Below are positions 16,269 through 23,564 of a DNA stretch of 33,624 nucleotides, piece after piece. This DNA comes from an uncultured Pseudoflavonifractor sp. (GTDB lineage Bacteria > Bacillota > Clostridia > Oscillospirales > Oscillospiraceae): the NCBI GenBank assembly GCA_947644625.1, contig CANRZY010000015.1, positions 1 through 33,624 on the forward strand, read 5' to 3'. The stretch's first letter is position 1, and the number at the start of each line of letters is the position of its first letter. The notes under the pieces were generated by a model. It did no database searches. It was not told where the DNA came from and saw only the letters and a list, made by a program, of their open reading frames with translations. The position numbers and the translations under genes are program-made.

Positions 16269-16744
16269 AAGTATTCATAAGCGATCCGGGGTGTTCCGTC
16301 CTCCACATGGATGATCCCCCGCCGAACAAAACCATGCTTCTCCAAAACATGCTGCATGGTCTTATTATCATGGTGGGTATCGGCCCGGATATAGGAGCTA
16401 AGCCTCTCGCAAAAAGCTAGGCACTGGGAAAAAACGCCCTTCATCACCCCATCGCTTCCCATGCGGTGGATGGTCCCATAGGGAGCGTCTGAGGTCCAGG
16501 CTCCCTCCTCTATCACAGCGTAAGTCGGTTCCGGCTCCAATTGAAGAACAAAGGCGGCGTGGACTGTCCCGTCCTCCCCGCAGAGGACATAGAGGTTTCC
16601 CTTTTGGATGTCCCGGCCCAGAACGCAGCCGGGATAGCCTTCCTCCCACTGATTGGGGTTTCCGGAAGCCACCATATAGGCCTTGGCGGCTTTGTATACC
16701 CGGAGAAGATCGTTCATATCCTTCTCTTCCGCTTTTCGGATCAC
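16256..16744 (-). CDS. GNAT-family N-acetyltransferase
   Basis: Predicted acetyl-CoA-dependent acyltransferase, substrate unknown. It has 162 residues. The N-terminus MIRKAEEKDMNDLLRVY is the typical first strand and helix of GNAT folds. The acetyl-CoA region carries IRADTHHDNKTMQHVLEKHGF, the common pattern in which a residue pair after the fourth strand leads into NKxMQxxLEKxGF. The start is GTG at 16744 with AAAGGGGG upstream. The last codons (Thr-Phe-Ala-stop) lie within the right arm of the hairpin element, so the present C-terminus may have been set by that element. Confidence 0.82.
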   Translation of the reverse strand: MIRKAEEKDMNDLLRVYKAAKAYMVASGNPNQWEEGYPGCVLGRDIQKGNLYVLCGEDGTVHAAFVLQLEPEPTYAVIEEGAWTSDAPYGTIHRMGSDGVMKGVFSQCLAFCERLSSYIRADTHHDNKTMQHVLEKHGFVRRGIIHVEDGTPRIAYEYFTFA

Positions 16745-16780
16745 GGCGGTTTCCCCCTTTCCAAAAATCCTTTTTTATAT

Positions 16781-16809
16781 AGTGTAGCACAGCTTGTCCA
16801 AAGTGTAAA
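16781..16809 (-). promoter_or_regulatory. Promoter of the acetyltransferase gene
   Basis: Minus-strand TTTACA (16809-16804), a 17-bp spacer and TACACT (16786-16781), about 37 bp before the GTG start. Confidence 0.6.
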
Positions 16810-16904
16810 CGGGCCAGGCGACGAAAAATCCAGAGGGAAAACGGTTATTTTCTTTCCCTTCCGCTCAAACTAGGGGCACTTCCAAAGAAAGCGAAGGTGA
16901 TACT

Positions 16905-17918
16905 ATGCCGAGCAAAAAGCTGGGCCGCCAGACGGTGGCCCTTGCCAATCCCCCCGCCATCATCGGTCACGCCAACGTGGTAGGGAAAAAAGAGGGTGAC
17001 GGCCCTCTGGCCGATAGCTTTGACCACATCGAGCAGGACGATACCTTTGGGGAAAAGACCTGGGAAAAGGCGGAAACCGCCATGCAAAAGATGGCCTTTG
17101 CCTCCGCGCTGGATAAGGCGGGACAGGCCGCCTCCAATCTGGACTATCTCTTTGCCGGAGACCTTCTCAACCAATGCATTGGCTCCGCCTTTGCCGTCCG
17201 GGGACAAGACGTTCCCTTTTTTGGACTTTATGGAGCCTGCTCAACCATGGGAGAGAGCCTGTCACTGGCCGCCATGAGTATAGACGGAGGCTTTGCCCAG
17301 TTTGCCGGGGCGGTGACCTCCTCCCATTTCTGTTCCGCCGAACGGCAGTACAGGACTCCTCTGGAATACGGCGGACAGCGGACTCCCACCGCCCAGTGGA
17401 CGGTAACGGGCTCCGGGGCGGTGATCCTGGCCAAGGAGGGCCCAGGTCCCTATGTGACCCACATCACCACAGGGAAGGTGGTGGACAAGGGGATCAAGGA
17501 CGCCAACAACATGGGCGCCGCTATGGCCCCCGCCGCCTACGACACCCTTACCGCCCATTTCAAGGACACCGGACGTCAGCCCTCCTTCTATGACCTGATC
17601 GTTACCGGAGACCTGGGAAAGCTGGGCAAGGAGATCCTTCTGGACTTTTTTGCCCAGGATGGGATCGAGCTTACCAACTATGACGACTGCGGCACCATGA
17701 TCTTCGACCTAAAAAAGCAGGACGTCCACTGTGGCGGCTCTGGCTGCGGCTGCTCCGCCACGGTACTCACCGGCTATCTTCTCAACGGAATGCGGGAGGG
17801 AAAGTGGAGCAGGATCCTCTTTTGCCCCACCGGGGCCCTTCTCTCCCCCACCTCCACCCAGCAGGGGGAATCCATTCCGTGTATCTGCCACGCAGTGGCT
17901 ATCTCCATGTCCAAATGA
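16905..17918 (+). CDS. spoVAD: Stage V sporulation protein AD
   Basis: Thiolase-fold protein that binds dipicolinic acid and takes part in its uptake into the forespore and release on germination. It has 337 residues, the usual length. Recognisable runs include LANPPAIIGHANVVGKKEGDGPL at the N-terminus (20-residue core at about 13-32), GACSTMGESL, SSHFCSAERQYR and the C-terminal CGGSGCGCSA. AAGGTG precedes the ATG. spoVAE follows after 15 bp. In other spore formers spoVAC comes first; here a divergent acetyltransferase lies upstream instead. Expression in the forespore is expected, but no convincing sigma-G promoter was seen. Confidence 0.97.
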   Translation: MPSKKLGRQTVALANPPAIIGHANVVGKKEGDGPLADSFDHIEQDDTFGEKTWEKAETAMQKMAFASALDKAGQAASNLDYLFAGDLLNQCIGSAFAVRGQDVPFFGLYGACSTMGESLSLAAMSIDGGFAQFAGAVTSSHFCSAERQYRTPLEYGGQRTPTAQWTVTGSGAVILAKEGPGPYVTHITTGKVVDKGIKDANNMGAAMAPAAYDTLTAHFKDTGRQPSFYDLIVTGDLGKLGKEILLDFFAQDGIELTNYDDCGTMIFDLKKQDVHCGGSGCGCSATVLTGYLLNGMREGKWSRILFCPTGALLSPTSTQQGESIPCICHAVAISMSK

Positions 17919-17933
17919 AAGGAGCCTTTTAAA

Positions 17934-18302
17934 ATGGACATTTTTCTGGAATACGGCAAAGCCTTTCTCTGCGGCGGTATCCTCTGCCTTATTGGGCAGC
18001 TTCTCATTGACAAAACTCCTCTGACCCCCGCCAGGATCCTGGTAACTTATGTGGTCTCCGGGGTGGTATTGGGAGGACTGGGGCTTTACAAATACGTGGT
18101 GGAGTTTGGCGGCGCAGGGGCCACCGTCCCCCTGACCGGTTTTGGCTTTCTGCTTGCCAAGGGAGTGCAGAAGGCAGTGGAGGAAAAGGGGCTTCTGGGC
18201 GCTTTGTCCGGAGGCGTTACCGCAGCGGCGGCCGGGATCACCGCCTCCATCTTCTTCGGGTATCTGATCGCCCTGATCTGCAAGCCCAAATCAAAATCCT
18301 GA
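17934..18302 (+). CDS. spoVAE: Stage V sporulation protein AE
   Basis: Small membrane protein of the SpoVA dipicolinic-acid channel. It has 122 residues and about four hydrophobic segments. Typical runs are FLCGGILCLIGQLLIDKTPL, ARILVTYVVSGVVLGGLGLY and GFGFLLAKGVQKAVEEKG. AAAGGAG precedes the ATG. It is second in a two-gene operon with spoVAD. A third core subunit, SpoVAC, should be encoded elsewhere in the genome. Confidence 0.96.
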   Translation: MDIFLEYGKAFLCGGILCLIGQLLIDKTPLTPARILVTYVVSGVVLGGLGLYKYVVEFGGAGATVPLTGFGFLLAKGVQKAVEEKGLLGALSGGVTAAAAGITASIFFGYLIALICKPKSKS

Positions 18303-18321
18303 GGAATGGGATCCCACCTTT

Positions 18322-18846
18322 CTATATGTCGGCGCAATAGCTTTTCATCAGACAGGTCAGGATCTCCACATGGACCTCCTCATCGGCGATGATCCGGCGC
18401 AGGTTTGCCGCCACATTCTCATCCTTGATCCAAAGAAGCTGCCGGTGATATTTTTGAATGCTGCTGCGCTCTTCCTCAATGGCAATGCGCAGCAGCTGCT
18501 CCAGCCGACGGGGATACCGAAGGTACTCTGGAGTCCAATACCGCCGCCCGCCCCGGAGAGGACTCCACAGTCTGGGGTCCTCCCCCAGTTGGCGGGCCAG
18601 CTCAGAAAAAATGGCAAGATGATGCATCTCCACCACGGCGATATGGCCCAGACACTCGGCTACCTCCGGCCTTCCCTCCTGGGTCACATGACCATAAAGA
18701 TATTGGGCTACCGCCCCCATCTCTGAAATGCTCCCCCCCACATTGGACAAAATAGCCTGGGCATATCTCTGATTCTTTCCTCCGGCCCTGACCTCCGGAT
18801 AGGGTCCGGGGGCCGTATAGCTTGCAGCACAGGAGATCTCTTCCAT
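18322..18846 (-). CDS. Ferritin-like diiron domain protein
   Basis: Four-helix-bundle protein of the ferritin/rubrerythrin superfamily. It has 174 residues from the ATG at 18846, chosen because GGGAGG precedes it; an in-frame ATG 11 codons earlier lacks one. Likely metal ligands are Glu42 (SEMG), Glu73 and His76 (EMHH), Glu125 or Glu126, and Glu156 with His159 (EEVH), the two ExxH helices expected for a diiron site. There is no rubredoxin domain, and the helical region is preceded by about 25 residues of loop. Roles in iron handling or peroxide protection are possible. It converges on spoVAE with 19 bp between them and no clear terminator. Confidence 0.78.
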   Translation of the reverse strand: MEEISCAASYTAPGPYPEVRAGGKNQRYAQAILSNVGGSISEMGAVAQYLYGHVTQEGRPEVAECLGHIAVVEMHHLAIFSELARQLGEDPRLWSPLRGGRRYWTPEYLRYPRRLEQLLRIAIEEERSSIQKYHRQLLWIKDENVAANLRRIIADEEVHVEILTCLMKSYCADI

Positions 18847-19002
18847 AAAACGCCCTCCCTTTCCCTTCAGCCTATGCAAAATGGGTGTTGTCCCATGCGG
18901 CGCATAATATAGTTTTAATTATTATATTTCATGTTTCTATTGATTTCATCACAGAATTGTGATACCCTTATAATATCCTATAAAAGAAATCTGGTGTACG
19001 TT

Positions 19003-19737
19003 ATGGAGTATATCTCTACCGCCGGTCATTCCTCCTGGGCTTCCCGCAGAAAGCTTCGGGGCGAGCAGGGCCGGGATCCCTATGATGGGCTTCGTCCCTG
19101 GTCCGCCATCACCCATGGCCTGGGAGCCTGCCTGGCCGTTGTGGGGACAATCCTCCTTTTGGTCCGGGCCGGACTTATGGGACTGGGAGGCTGGTATGTG
19201 GTCTCCTTTGCCATTTACGGGACCTCCATGATCTGCCTTTATACCGCCAGTACCCTATACCACTGCGTCAACACCACGGTGGCGGGGCGGCTGGCCCTTC
19301 GCAAGTATGACCATTGCTCCATCAGTATTTTGATCGCCGGAAGCTATACTCCCATCTGCCTTACCGTTCTGCGGGAGCAGGGCGCCTGGGGCTGGGCCAT
19401 TCTGGGGATCATCTGGGCTATGGCTCTGGCCTCCTGCGCCCTTTCCCTGCTGTGGATCGGTTCCCCCCGGTGGCTTACCTCCGGGGTCTATCTGCTGATG
19501 GGCTGGGTGGCTGTATTTGCCCTCTATCCTCTGTCCCGTTCCCTGTCGGGCGCGGGATTTTTCTGGCTGCTGCTGGGAGGGCTCCTCTATACGGCGGGCG
19601 GTGTTCTCTACGCCGTCAAGTGGCCGGGGCGGAACAATCCCAGATTTGGCTGTCACGAGGTATTTCATCTTTTTATCCTGGCAGGAAGCGTATGCCATTT
19701 TGTTTTGATGTACCGGGTAATATGCGGGGGGAAATAA
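19003..19737 (+). CDS. Hemolysin III family (PAQR/YqfA-like) membrane protein
   Basis: Seven-transmembrane protein of the PAQR superfamily. Despite the name, a haemolytic role is unproven, and members are suspected zinc-dependent hydrolases. It has 244 residues from the ATG at 19003. Family landmarks are ITHGLGACLAVVG in the first membrane segment, TASTLYHCVN, DHCSISILIAGSYTP and the C-terminal HEVFHLFILAGSVCHF with its His pair. The start is uncertain: no good ribosome site is seen, and the frame is open upstream to an ATG at 18931, but that extension is AT-rich and does not resemble family N-termini. Confidence 0.88.
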   Translation: MEYISTAGHSSWASRRKLRGEQGRDPYDGLRPWSAITHGLGACLAVVGTILLLVRAGLMGLGGWYVVSFAIYGTSMICLYTASTLYHCVNTTVAGRLALRKYDHCSISILIAGSYTPICLTVLREQGAWGWAILGIIWAMALASCALSLLWIGSPRWLTSGVYLLMGWVAVFALYPLSRSLSGAGFFWLLLGGLLYTAGGVLYAVKWPGRNNPRFGCHEVFHLFILAGSVCHFVLMYRVICGGK

Positions 19738-19789
19738 GAATTGATGGAACCACCTTCCAACCTATTTATCAGCTTCTCAAAAGACGGAA

Positions 19790-19826
19790 GGAGGCCCTCC
19801 GGCGGATTTTCCGGAGGGCCTCCCTT
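19790..19826. terminator. Terminator between hemolysin III and tspO genes
   Basis: GGAGGCCCTCCGG (19790-19802) and CCGGAGGGCCTCC (19811-19823) form a 13-bp stem with an 8-base loop. Short T-stretches flank it on either strand, so it may serve both convergent genes. Confidence 0.65.
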
Positions 19827-20295
19827 AATTCAAAAGATAGATCCCAAAGTTGAGATACCCCGCAAAGGCGACCCAGGCCAGGTAGGGAATCAAAAGAATC
19901 CCCGTGCCGGGACGGATGCGGTAAAACTGGATCGTCATGCCCAGAATCATCAGCCAAAGCAGGAGCAGCCAGAAAAAGGCCAGCAGCCACCAGTTTAGAT
20001 TAAAAAAGAAGATCGGCCAGACAAAGTTTACCGCCAGCTGGATCCCATATACCCAAAGGGCGGAACGCTTCTCCCCTCTTCTGGCATCCGAGGTATATAC
20101 CAGATATGAAGCAAGGCCCATCATCAAAAAAAGAATGGTCCATACCACAGGAAATACCCACATAGGCGGGGACAGGGGCGGCTGGCGAAGACGCGCAAAC
20201 TCCTTCATGCTCTCTCTGGTAAAAAAGGTAGATGCACCCCCCACCGCCAGAGGGATGGCCAGGCTGATAAGCAAGGGCTTCCAATTACGCTTCAA
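19825..20295 (-). CDS. tspO: TspO/MBR family tryptophan-rich sensory protein
   Basis: Five-helix membrane protein of the TspO / peripheral benzodiazepine receptor family, which binds tetrapyrroles. It has 156 residues. Landmarks are PPLSPPMWVFPVVWTILFLM and NFVWPIFFFNLNWW, with many Trp and Pro. The only start that fits the family N-terminus is TTG at 20295, with AGGGAG about 10 bases upstream; a nearby ATG at 20302 is out of frame and stops at once. The Shine-Dalgarno lies in one arm of a 10-bp inverted repeat (20301-20337), so translation may be limited by an RNA hairpin. Confidence 0.93.
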   Translation of the reverse strand: MKRNWKPLLISLAIPLAVGGASTFFTRESMKEFARLRQPPLSPPMWVFPVVWTILFLMMGLASYLVYTSDARRGEKRSALWVYGIQLAVNFVWPIFFFNLNWWLLAFFWLLLLWLMILGMTIQFYRIRPGTGILLIPYLAWVAFAGYLNFGIYLLN

Positions 20296-20300
20296 AATAC

Positions 20301-20337
20301 ATCACTCCCTCTGTATTATTCGTACAAAGGGAGTGAT
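20301..20337 (-). promoter_or_regulatory. Inverted repeat enclosing the tspO ribosome site
   Basis: ATCACTCCCT (20301-20310) and AGGGAGTGAT (20328-20337) form a perfect 10-bp stem with a 17-base loop. On the minus strand the second arm carries the tspO Shine-Dalgarno, and GTATTTTG follows. It could be a terminator for the gene ending at 20355, an attenuator, or a site that hides the ribosome-binding sequence. Confidence 0.55.
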
Positions 20338-20354
20338 TTTATACATAGAGTTCC

Positions 20355-20822
20355 TTATTTTACTGTATACCCGCCCAGGGTCATTACGGTGGCCTTGTCC
20401 GCTACCGTCACCTTCTGGGCATCGCCGGAGGCTATGTAAAGGTGATTGACCGCCAGCTCTCCCCACACCGTTTCCCCGGTGGTAAGGTCGATGAGACCGT
20501 CTCCGCAGGAGGCAGCTCCGGAACGAAGCAGAAGCTGGCTTCCCGCCGCCAGAGTCACTGTCTTCCCCTGACCGATCTCCGCTGTCTGAAAAACAGCCTG
20601 TCCCTTGTCCTCCATCCGTTCCCGAAGCTCCAAGGTCCCCTCTTCCACCTTCTTATCCACCTGGGCCAGGATCTCCGGGAGCGCTTTTTCGTTGAGATAG
20701 CTCAGCGTCACCAGCGGATCAGACTGGGTCCCCTGGGTCCCGGCGGCCACAGCGGCCACCACCACGGTGACCAGCACCAACGCAAGGCTTGCCATGCGGG
20801 CGGTCCATTTATTTTTCTTCAT
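20355..20822 (-). CDS. Secreted or membrane-anchored protein of unknown function
   Basis: Not recognised. It has 155 residues. The N-terminus MKKNKWTARMASLALVLVTV leads into a hydrophobic stretch ending AAVAAG, which is either a signal peptide or a single anchor. The outside part has a predicted helix (about 45-72, EKALPEILAQVDKKVEEGTL) and then a beta-rich tail with repeated short Gly-containing strands (KTVTLAAGSQLLLRSGAAS, DLTTGETVWG, TVMTLGGYTVK). GGAGGAGCG precedes the ATG. It lies downstream of mazF on the same strand with an 84-bp gap and may be part of the alr-mazF transcript. Confidence 0.65.
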   Translation of the reverse strand: MKKNKWTARMASLALVLVTVVVAAVAAGTQGTQSDPLVTLSYLNEKALPEILAQVDKKVEEGTLELRERMEDKGQAVFQTAEIGQGKTVTLAAGSQLLLRSGAASCGDGLIDLTTGETVWGELAVNHLYIASGDAQKVTVADKATVMTLGGYTVK

Positions 20823-20906
20823 CGCGCTCCTCCTATGTATCTATCTGATTTTGCGGCAGGGGCGGCCCCACTCAGGCGTGAGGGCCGCTTTCCATACCGC
20901 GCGTAC

Positions 20907-21272
20907 TCAAACCAACTGCCGGGGACGAAGGCCAAAGCTCACTGCAATGGCTCCATCCACCTTCTGCATCTGCTCATCGTCCAACCGGCCCATATACTCT
21001 CTCAGCCGCTTCTTGTCCAGGGTCCGGATCTGCTCCAACAGCACCACGGAATCCTTGGGCAGCCCGTAGGTGTTGGCCGAGAGATCGATGTGGGTCGGCA
21101 GGCGGGCTTTTCCGGTCTGGGAGGTGATGGCGGCGGCGATCACGGTAGGGCTGTGGCGGTTGCCCGTATCGTTCTGGATGATAAGGACGGGACGCACGCC
21201 CCCCTGTTCGCTGCCCACCACCGGGCTCAGATCGGCATAAAAAATGTCTCCACGTCTTACGCTGCTATCCAC
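20907..21272 (-). CDS. MazF/PemK (NdoA)-family endoribonuclease toxin
   Basis: Sequence-specific mRNA interferase of the MazF family. From GTG at 21272 it has 121 residues, close to Bacillus Ndo[21 protein letters not shown] and RPVLIIQND are the family opening, and the later [20 protein letters not shown] is also characteristic. GGAGAG 8 bases before the GTG decides the start; the frame is open further but without homology. It lies downstream of alr on the same strand, as in many Firmicutes, but the 195-bp gap that should hold the antitoxin gene contains only tiny frames with no ribbon-helix-helix look. The antitoxin may be encoded elsewhere or be absent. Confidence 0.9.
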   Translation of the reverse strand: MDSSVRRGDIFYADLSPVVGSEQGGVRPVLIIQNDTGNRHSPTVIAAAITSQTGKARLPTHIDLSANTYGLPKDSVVLLEQIRTLDKKRLREYMGRLDDEQMQKVDGAIAVSFGLRPRQLV

Positions 21273-21467
21273 ATGGCTCACTCTCCGCGGTTCAAAGTCA
21301 CCGCTGTCACCGGGCAAAGGTCCGGCTTTTGCGGTCACTATGATTTTCCCACGGGGCGGCGGGATTTATACCCATCTTTCCGGGTTCTCCCGGAAATTCG
21401 GATCCCCTCCCGCCCATCCGGCGTTGACCTCCCCGGGTCATTTTACGCCGGAAAAGCCGGGATGGTG

Positions 21468-22610
21468 TCAGTCCTTAGGCATTCGGGTGTAGATTCGGGG
21501 GACCCGTTTGTTTACATTACACAACAACTCGTACTGAATGGTCCCCGCCAACGCAGCGGCGTCCTCCACCGGAACGTGAGGGCCGTAGACCTCCGCCACG
21601 TCTCCCGGCTTTACATCGGGCAGATCGGTAACGTCCACCATGCAAAGGTCCATACAGATCCTGCCCACCACAGTAGCATAGCCGCCTCCCACCCAGACCC
21701 GCAGCCTGTCTGAGCAGGCCCTGGGAAGACCGTCTCCATAACCGATACTCAGCACCGCCAGCCGGGTCTCCCGGTCCAGGGTGTGGGTGCGGCCATAACT
21801 TACCGCCGTTCCGGCGGGGAGGGTCTTTACCGAGACCACCCGTGTCTTCAAGGTCATCAAGCTCTGGAGTCCCGGACCGTCCAGCCCCTCGCAGGAGGGG
21901 TCGGGATAATGACCGTAGAAGGCGATGCCCGGCCGAACCATGTCGAGATAAGTACAGGGATAGTTTAGCACAGCGGCGCTGGCGGCGCAATGGCGAATTT
22001 CAAAGCTGACGCCCTTCTCCTTCAGCTTTTTCAGCAGATCCAAAAAGCGGGTAAACTGGAGCATGGTATATTCCTCGCTGCCGTCGGCGTGGGAGAAATG
22101 GGTAAAGATCCCTTCCCATTGAAGGCCGGGAAGAGCGTACATTCGCTCCATAGTCTCCACCGTTTTGTCCAGGTCCTTCTCGTCGCACAGAAGTCCCAGC
22201 CGGGACATTCCTGTATCCGCCTTCATGTGGACGGTAAGCGTCTTTCCCTCCTTCACCGCCGCCTGGGAAAGGGCCAGGGCGGTCTTCTCGTCAAAGACGG
22301 CCTGGGTCAGGCGGTAGTCCATCAGTTCCTTGGCCCACAGGGGCTCGGTATAGCCCAGGATCAGGATGGGAGCCTCCACCCCGCCTTGCCGCAGCTCGAT
22401 CCCCTCGTCTACCGAGGCCACCGCCAGATAATCGATTCCCAACTCTTCCAGCCAGCGGGCCACCGGGAGTGCCCCGTGGCCGTAGGCATCCGCCTTCACC
22501 GGCGCCAAAAGCTTACAGTCTCCGGGCAGCATGGCACGGAGCGTATGATAATTGTGCTCCAGAGCGCCCAGGTCGATCTGAGCCCAGGTGCGGCGCAAAT
22601 CCTGATCCAT
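21468..22610 (-). CDS. alr: Alanine racemase
   Basis: PLP enzyme converting L-Ala to D-Ala for peptidoglycan and, in spore formers, germination control. It has 380 residues. The PLP lysine is Lys39 in APVKADAYGHG. The second active-site region has AVSYGRTHTL followed by SIGYGDGLPR, and VGRICMDLCMVDV is typical of the C-terminal domain. AGGGGATCATC precedes the ATG and a strong promoter is upstream. In other Firmicutes it lies between a ydcC/gerS-type lipoprotein gene and mazF. Here the lipoprotein gene is separated by a SUFU-domain gene on the opposite strand. Confidence 0.97.
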   Translation of the reverse strand: MDQDLRRTWAQIDLGALEHNYHTLRAMLPGDCKLLAPVKADAYGHGALPVARWLEELGIDYLAVASVDEGIELRQGGVEAPILILGYTEPLWAKELMDYRLTQAVFDEKTALALSQAAVKEGKTLTVHMKADTGMSRLGLLCDEKDLDKTVETMERMYALPGLQWEGIFTHFSHADGSEEYTMLQFTRFLDLLKKLKEKGVSFEIRHCAASAAVLNYPCTYLDMVRPGIAFYGHYPDPSCEGLDGPGLQSLMTLKTRVVSVKTLPAGTAVSYGRTHTLDRETRLAVLSIGYGDGLPRACSDRLRVWVGGGYATVVGRICMDLCMVDVTDLPDVKPGDVAEVYGPHVPVEDAAALAGTIQYELLCNVNKRVPRIYTRMPKD

Positions 22611-22645
22611 GATGATCCCCTCTTTTTCTAAAAATTCTACTTTTT

Positions 22646-22674
22646 ATTGTACTCCAGGAAAAAAGGAAGGTCAA
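22646..22674 (-). promoter_or_regulatory. Promoter of alr
   Basis: Minus-strand TTGACC (22674-22669), a 17-bp spacer and TACAAT (22651-22646). It is back to back with the SUFU gene promoter, the two -35 boxes 12 bp apart. Confidence 0.85.
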
Positions 22675-22686
22675 GGGACTTCCCTG

Positions 22687-22715
22687 TTGACAGGCGCTTT
22701 TCCTCCTTGTAAAAT
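22687..22715 (+). promoter_or_regulatory. Promoter of the SUFU-domain gene
   Basis: TTGACA (22687-22692), a 17-bp spacer and TAAAAT (22710-22715), 30 bp before the start codon. It is divergent from the alr promoter. Confidence 0.87.
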
Positions 22716-22745
22716 AGATCCAGAACGGAAAAGGAGGACCCTTTT

Positions 22746-23516
22746 ATGGGATTTCTGGATAAGCTGTTCGGTGGAAAAAAGGGGAACGTCACCCCCGGAG
22801 GTTCCCCTATCTACCATTATGACGAGCCTGAAAATCACGGTCTGCGTACGCCAAAGGAGTCGGGTATTTATGCCCAGGAGGTGGACTCCCGCTTTGAGGA
22901 GCTTTTTCCCGGCCGGGAGTGCCGGGTACTCCACGAGATCGTCAGCGACCTGGTCCATATCGACGTCCATGTCATGTGGCCTACCCAGGAGCAAAACTTT
23001 TTTGTGGTCTATACCACCGGCATGAGCGATCTGCCCATGACCCCCGCCAAGGAGGTCCCGGAGGAGCACCGGAAGGATCTGGAGCTGGCGGAGCTTTACC
23101 TGTTTCTCCCCGGCGACTGGCCCCTGGACCAGGACAGCCTTCCCTCTGAAAGGGCCTACTGGCCTATTCGGGCTCTGAAATTCGTTGCCCGGTTCCCCCA
23201 CGAGTATCACACCTGGCTGAACTGGGGACACACCCTCCCCAATGGCCCGGACTACGCTCCCCTTGGCGATGGCGTGGGCTTCGGCGCCATCGTACTGATG
23301 GGCGGCGGCGACGCCCCCCTGGGCCGATTGGATACCGAAGACGGCCGCCGTCTCAGCCTGCTCCATCTGGTCCCCCTATATAAAGAAGAGGTGGAGTTCA
23401 AGCTGAAATACGGTATGGAGGCCCTGACAAAGCTTTTTGACGAGAAGGGCGTCCCCGCCATTCTGGATCCCAAGCGGCCCAATCTCTGCGCGGATTTTAA
23501 AGAGGTTTTGGATTAG
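22746..23516 (+). CDS. Suppressor of fused (SUFU) domain protein
   Basis: SUFU-like domain protein; bacterial members have no settled role, though some appear near contact-dependent toxin and immunity genes. It has 256 residues. A short basic N-terminus (MGFLDKLFGGKKG) resembles a membrane-associating or linker helix. The SUFU domain runs from about 50 to 215, with LHEIVSDLVHIDVHVMWPT, FFVVYTTGMSDLPM, AELYLFLPGDWPLD and a C-terminal LHLVPLYKEEVEFK. AAAGGAGG precedes the ATG and the gene has its own strong promoter and terminator. It lies on the opposite strand inside the nnr-lipoprotein-alr-mazF neighbourhood, so it is probably a later insertion. No toxin gene is adjacent. Confidence 0.85.
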   Translation: MGFLDKLFGGKKGNVTPGGSPIYHYDEPENHGLRTPKESGIYAQEVDSRFEELFPGRECRVLHEIVSDLVHIDVHVMWPTQEQNFFVVYTTGMSDLPMTPAKEVPEEHRKDLELAELYLFLPGDWPLDQDSLPSERAYWPIRALKFVARFPHEYHTWLNWGHTLPNGPDYAPLGDGVGFGAIVLMGGGDAPLGRLDTEDGRRLSLLHLVPLYKEEVEFKLKYGMEALTKLFDEKGVPAILDPKRPNLCADFKEVLD

Positions 23517-23531
23517 CGGAACAAATGAACG

Positions 23532-23559
23532 GCGCCCGGCGTCTATCGACGCCGGGCGC
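23532..23559. terminator. Hairpin between convergent SUFU and lipoprotein genes
   Basis: GCGCCCGGCGTC (23532-23543) and GACGCCGGGCGC (23548-23559) form a 12-bp stem with a TATC loop. There is no real T-run on either side, so termination strength is uncertain. Confidence 0.6.
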
Positions 23560-23564
23560 TGCTG

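Noticed and set aside
16800-16905. Possible sigma-G promoter before spoVAD (CAAACTA as a -10)
   Set aside because: The -10 differs from CATnnTA at a key base and no good -35 lies at the right distance.
18931-19003. Longer N-terminus for the hemolysin III protein
   Set aside because: The extra 24 residues come from AT-rich promoter-like DNA and do not fit family N-termini.
20862-20888. GCGGCCC/GGGCCGC hairpin between mazF and the secreted unknown as a terminator
   Set aside because: The T-stretch lies on the wrong side for minus-strand transcription and the stem is short.
21273-21467. 35-44 codon frame between alr and mazF as an antitoxin
   Set aside because: Gly/Arg/Pro-rich, no ribbon-helix-helix pattern, and only a poorly placed ribosome site.
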